DNA of 7,905 nucleotides, taken from NCBI GenBank assembly GCA_016872225.1, contig VHAW01000080.1, positions 1-7,905 on the forward strand, read 5' to 3'. A program made the translations under genes and the position numbers. Origin of the DNA: Sphingomonadales bacterium (GTDB lineage: Bacteria > Bacteroidota > Bacteroidia > UBA7662). The notes beneath the pieces were generated by a model. That model was given only the letters and a program-made list of their open reading frames with translations. It had not been told where the DNA came from and did not search any database. Below are positions 4,836 through 7,905 of this stretch, piece by piece; within the stretch, counting starts at the first letter, position 1, and each line of letters starts with the position of its first letter.

Positions 4836-7781
4836 ATGCATAACGCCTTTCCCCAATTCTACAGGGTTCGAGTCTGGTCGGCAAGGCTGCTGGTAACGAT
4901 CCTTTTTTGTGGTTTCCTCGGCATTCAAATCCAATCCTATGCCTTTAATGGTCCAATCCAATGGAGTTCGGAAAGCCTGAACCAAGATTCCTCCATCCTG
5001 GGACAGTTACCAAATTCTAGAGAAGGCGAATTCCTGGTCGTGTTCACCGATCAATTCGATGCAGCATCGGCTACCCTTCTTTTTGAAAGCCAAGGTATAC
5101 CGTTGGCCCAGAGACAGTCCACCGTCATCCAAGGATGCATGAGCAAGTCCTCCAATGCTTGTGCGTTAGCTCGACAGTGGTTAGACAAGTACAATTCAAT
5201 CAATGGAACAAATTGGTCAATGCTGGATTCTTTTTGGATTGTGAATGCAGTGATTCTGCGCATTGACCGGGAGGCTGCCACAGCCCTTATCCAGAAGTTG
5301 GATGTTCGGTCCATAGACCCCGTGGATGCCCTCCCCATTGGCTACACCGAATCTTTATCCGAACCAAAGTCCAAGGCGCATGCGGGATACAATGATTCAG
5401 ACCCTGCGTCAGATGGGGATGGCCAACCTGAAATTGTCAACGGGAGGGAACCCGGTCTAACCGCTATCCAAGCACCGCTTATGTGGGCCAGAGGCTATAC
5501 CGGCAAAAATCGTCGGGCAATGTTAATGGACACCGGGGTGTGGCCCGAACATCCTGCCATACGCGGAAAATTCATTGGACAGCGTATGGGCCTGGATCAA
5601 TCTTGGTATGCGTATGATGAGCCTGTCCCTGCGGACAAAATCGGAAACCACGGCACGCATGTGATCGGGACCGTTTTAGGACTGGACTCGGCGAATCGGG
5701 ATACCATTGGCGTTGCTTTTGGAGCCTATTTCATTGCCACCGATCCCATCGTGACCAATCTTGCTTTGGTTCGTTCATGGACCCAACTCATGCGGGCTTA
5801 CCAATGGGCCCTGAACCCTGACGGAGACACCTCAACCCATACGGATATTCCAGACGTTATTAACAATTCCTGGGGTAGAGCCAATGCTGGTTTTGACAGC
5901 GTCTGCCAAGCCACCGTCGTTGCTCAAGCTTTACAAACCGTAGAAGCCGCCGGAATTGCCAATGTCTTCTCGGCGGGTAATAACGGCCCCGGACCATTAA
6001 CCATCGGCGTACCGGCCCAAGTCATTTACGATTCCCTCAATGTGTTTTGTGTTGGCGCTTTGGATGCATCCAATGTTCTAGCCGGATTCTCCAGCAACGG
6101 TCCCAGTCGCTGTAGCTCGGATTCAATGATCCAAATTAAACCTGAAGTCTCCGCACCAGGCGTCAATGTACGATCGGCTGACGGCCCAACCGGTTACGGT
6201 CAGAAATCCGGAACCAGCATGGCCTCGCCCCACGTCACGGGAGCAGTGTTATTGCTCAAAGAAGCCTTTCCTCAATTATCAGGCCGCCAAATCCTCAATG
6301 CCTTGTATCAAACGGCATTAGACCTAGGTCCATTCGGTGAAGATAATTTATATGGGCGAGGTATCATCCGTGCGGATGCAGCCTACCAATTCTTGGCGAC
6401 CCTGCACACGCCAACTCCGCCTTCTGATCATGGTCCTGACCTTGCTATCCTGGGCCTCGATTCCCCTGTATCTTCAGGATTGGGGCTTCGTTGCGCCTCG
6501 AACAGCCCCTTGTTCTCTAATTTGAAATTCAGGATTGCCAACCTCGGCGATACAGTAGTGAATGGATTTATGCTGGATGTGTACGACAACCAATCTTGGC
6601 ATCACTCGGTCTCTTTTGGAGGTAGAACTTTAGCTCCTGCACAAATCTCCGATGTTACTATTGGAAGTCTGAATCGAAATCTTTTCAATGCTCAAGAGCG
6701 ATGGATGTTTCGTATCAGCCCTATTAGGCCACCTGGAGCAGGTATGTCCTTGCAAGGAATGGAAGGAGACACGCTCAACAATTATTTTTTCCTGCAATTT
6801 CGTAACATTCGACCTGCCAATGACTTGATTACCGAGCATTTCAATGACTCGATTCGATTACCCTTTGTGATCGAGAATCATCGTGTTGCCGATTGGACGA
6901 TCGAAAACCCTGATAATGATGATTATACGAGCTCAACCTTGCCAGCTACCTGGTCATACTTCCCCTTGCCCTCCACCCCTTCGCCCTTTCACACCACAAG
7001 TGCAGGCGCTAATGGAATTGGAACAGGATGGGCTGCTGGGATTAAAATGAGGGAATATTCAGCTCGCCTGCGCCAGAAAGACCACCTCGTTTCACCACCT
7101 TTCTTCCTGCAAGGAGCCCCTGCAGGTCAACATTATAAATTATATTTTGATGCGGCTTACTCGAATCGGAACAACGCTTTTAGAGACAGCCTGATCGTTT
7201 CCTTTTCCTCCGACTGCGGATATACTTACCAAGAAATTTACCGGAATGGTGGTGATTCTCTGCGATCCCATTCCGGGATTAACCCTGCCGACTCTTTGGC
7301 CTTTAGGAGAATTGAGGTGGATCATCCTTTGTTGCAGAGGACTACCCCAGGTTCATACCGTCTTCGATTCACGAGTCAAAATGATTTTGGCGGGAATCTT
7401 TACCTTACCAATATTGGACTCTTTCGCTTCTTTGCAGTCAATTTACCTGGTGCAGACCCCAAAAATTCCGATCAAACTTGGTCCGTTTTCCCTAATCCTT
7501 CGAGCGAGCAGCACCTCAATCTCCAGATCCCCGTGACCAGCGCAATGGCGCGACTCCATATCACCAATCACCTTGGGCAATCAATCTGGCATTCAGCCTG
7601 GATAGGATCCTTTGATCCTAGTGATTCACAACTTACCCAGACCATGGCAACTTTTCCGTTGGATATTCCCGAGTTGATGCCGGGACTTTACCTCTTGACC
7701 CTTGAAACCAAATCAAACCCAACATTGCAACGAAGTGCAAAACAACACCAAACCCTGCGTTGGATCAAGGTCCCCCGTTAA
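4836..7781 (+). CDS. Secreted subtilisin-like (S8) serine protease, bacillopeptidase F-like, with T9SS sorting domain
   Basis: A 981-residue exported protease. A signal peptide covers about residues 1-36: R10, R12 and R17, hydrophobic core LLVTILFCGFLG, likely cut after SYA. A propeptide-like region (about 60-167) resembles the inhibitor-type prodomains of subtilases. The S8 domain spans about 205-520. Its catalytic residues are intact: D232 in LMDTGV, H272 in NHGTHVIGT, oxyanion N382 in SAGNNGPG and S461 in SGTSMASPH. The stretch PDVINNSWG and the spacing of the motifs recall bacillopeptidase F-type members. Two beta-rich regions follow: about 530-660 (CARDB-like, DLAILGLDSP onward) and about 665-875, which resembles jelly-roll/MAM-type domains in secreted Bacteroidota proteins; both are tentative. 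A T9SS sorting domain ends the protein (about 884-981; VFPNPS, LHITNHLGQSIW, LMPGLYLLTLET, final LRWIKV). ATG 4836 is preferred over an upstream in-frame TTG at 4761, because the signal peptide begins just after the ATG. A weak promoter candidate is TTTG (4799-4802) and TAATCTAG (4823-4830). It probably degrades extracellular protein. Confidence 0.95.
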   Translation: MHNAFPQFYRVRVWSARLLVTILFCGFLGIQIQSYAFNGPIQWSSESLNQDSSILGQLPNSREGEFLVVFTDQFDAASATLLFESQGIPLAQRQSTVIQGCMSKSSNACALARQWLDKYNSINGTNWSMLDSFWIVNAVILRIDREAATALIQKLDVRSIDPVDALPIGYTESLSEPKSKAHAGYNDSDPASDGDGQPEIVNGREPGLTAIQAPLMWARGYTGKNRRAMLMDTGVWPEHPAIRGKFIGQRMGLDQSWYAYDEPVPADKIGNHGTHVIGTVLGLDSANRDTIGVAFGAYFIATDPIVTNLALVRSWTQLMRAYQWALNPDGDTSTHTDIPDVINNSWGRANAGFDSVCQATVVAQALQTVEAAGIANVFSAGNNGPGPLTIGVPAQVIYDSLNVFCVGALDASNVLAGFSSNGPSRCSSDSMIQIKPEVSAPGVNVRSADGPTGYGQKSGTSMASPHVTGAVLLLKEAFPQLSGRQILNALYQTALDLGPFGEDNLYGRGIIRADAAYQFLATLHTPTPPSDHGPDLAILGLDSPVSSGLGLRCASNSPLFSNLKFRIANLGDTVVNGFMLDVYDNQSWHHSVSFGGRTLAPAQISDVTIGSLNRNLFNAQERWMFRISPIRPPGAGMSLQGMEGDTLNNYFFLQFRNIRPANDLITEHFNDSIRLPFVIENHRVADWTIENPDNDDYTSSTLPATWSYFPLPSTPSPFHTTSAGANGIGTGWAAGIKMREYSARLRQKDHLVSPPFFLQGAPAGQHYKLYFDAAYSNRNNAFRDSLIVSFSSDCGYTYQEIYRNGGDSLRSHSGINPADSLAFRRIEVDHPLLQRTTPGSYRLRFTSQNDFGGNLYLTNIGLFRFFAVNLPGADPKNSDQTWSVFPNPSSEQHLNLQIPVTSAMARLHITNHLGQSIWHSAWIGSFDPSDSQLTQTMATFPLDIPELMPGLYLLTLETKSNPTLQRSAKQHQTLRWIKVPR

Positions 7782-7794
7782 CGCATCTTTAATC

Positions 7795-7905
7795 ATGAAA
7801 CAGTTTCATAGAACAGGTCTCGTATTAGTCATTGCCCTTTTACACGGAGAGGGCAGGGCTTTAGAATTAAGTTCTGAAGCCATTTCCTGTGATATCACGG
7901 ACAAT
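7795..7905 (+). CDS. N-terminal fragment of a probable exported protein
   Basis: An open frame from ATG 7795 continues for 37 codons to the window edge with no stop. It begins MKQFHRTGLVLVIALLHGEG: a short basic n-region (K2, R6), then a hydrophobic core, then a small polar stretch with a possible cut near GRA-LE. This looks like a signal peptide with a rather short core. It starts 13 bases after the stop of the subtilase gene in the same direction, so the two are probably co-transcribed. Too little is present to name a family; another T9SS cargo protein is a reasonable guess, unproven here. Confidence 0.6.
   Translation, partial: MKQFHRTGLVLVIALLHGEGRALELSSEAISCDITDN

Noticed and set aside
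1..7905. A novel defence, mobile or biosynthetic system
   Set aside because: All complete genes except one cargo protein belong to familiar families, and there are no repeats arrays, transposases, nucleases or synthases in the window.

Overview
The window looks like an ordinary chromosomal stretch from a member of the Bacteroidota. The grounds are two exported proteins ending in type IX secretion (T9SS) C-terminal sorting domains, perfect copies of the Bacteroidota -7 promoter box (TAnnTTTG) in front of several genes, and no clear Shine-Dalgarno sequences. A genus cannot be read from the sequence. I see no transposase, integrase, CRISPR array, phage gene or recognisable defence or biosynthetic cluster.

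Layout, left to right. The minus strand carries the first codons of a 2-oxo acid dehydrogenase E2 (lipoyl acyltransferase) gene, cut by the window edge, and upstream of it cinA (108-1448). Divergent from cinA, on the plus strand, is a 376-residue secreted protein of unknown function with a T9SS sorting domain (1517-2647). It converges on a minus-strand MarR-family regulator (2727-3173). The regulator is divergent from rseP (ATG at 3259), a site-2 intramembrane metalloprotease. A minus-strand tRNA-Leu(CAA) follows (4615-4698). A large T9SS-exported subtilisin-like protease resembling bacillopeptidase F (4836-7781) comes next. Thirteen bases after its stop, a further gene with a signal-peptide-like start runs off the right edge.

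How the genes relate. cinA and the E2 gene are co-directional with a 57-base gap and may be co-transcribed, although the E2 gene also has its own -7 box. The regulator and rseP share a short divergent control region with one perfect -7 box in each direction, so the regulator may control itself and perhaps rseP; this is inference from layout. The protease and the partial gene after it probably form an operon for exported proteins. The rest is a mix of housekeeping genes and cell-surface or secreted cargo. The most useful second-look items are the leaderless-like promoter geometry in front of two genes, the shared regulator/rseP control region, an apparent insertion in CinA, and the uncharacterised small T9SS cargo protein.
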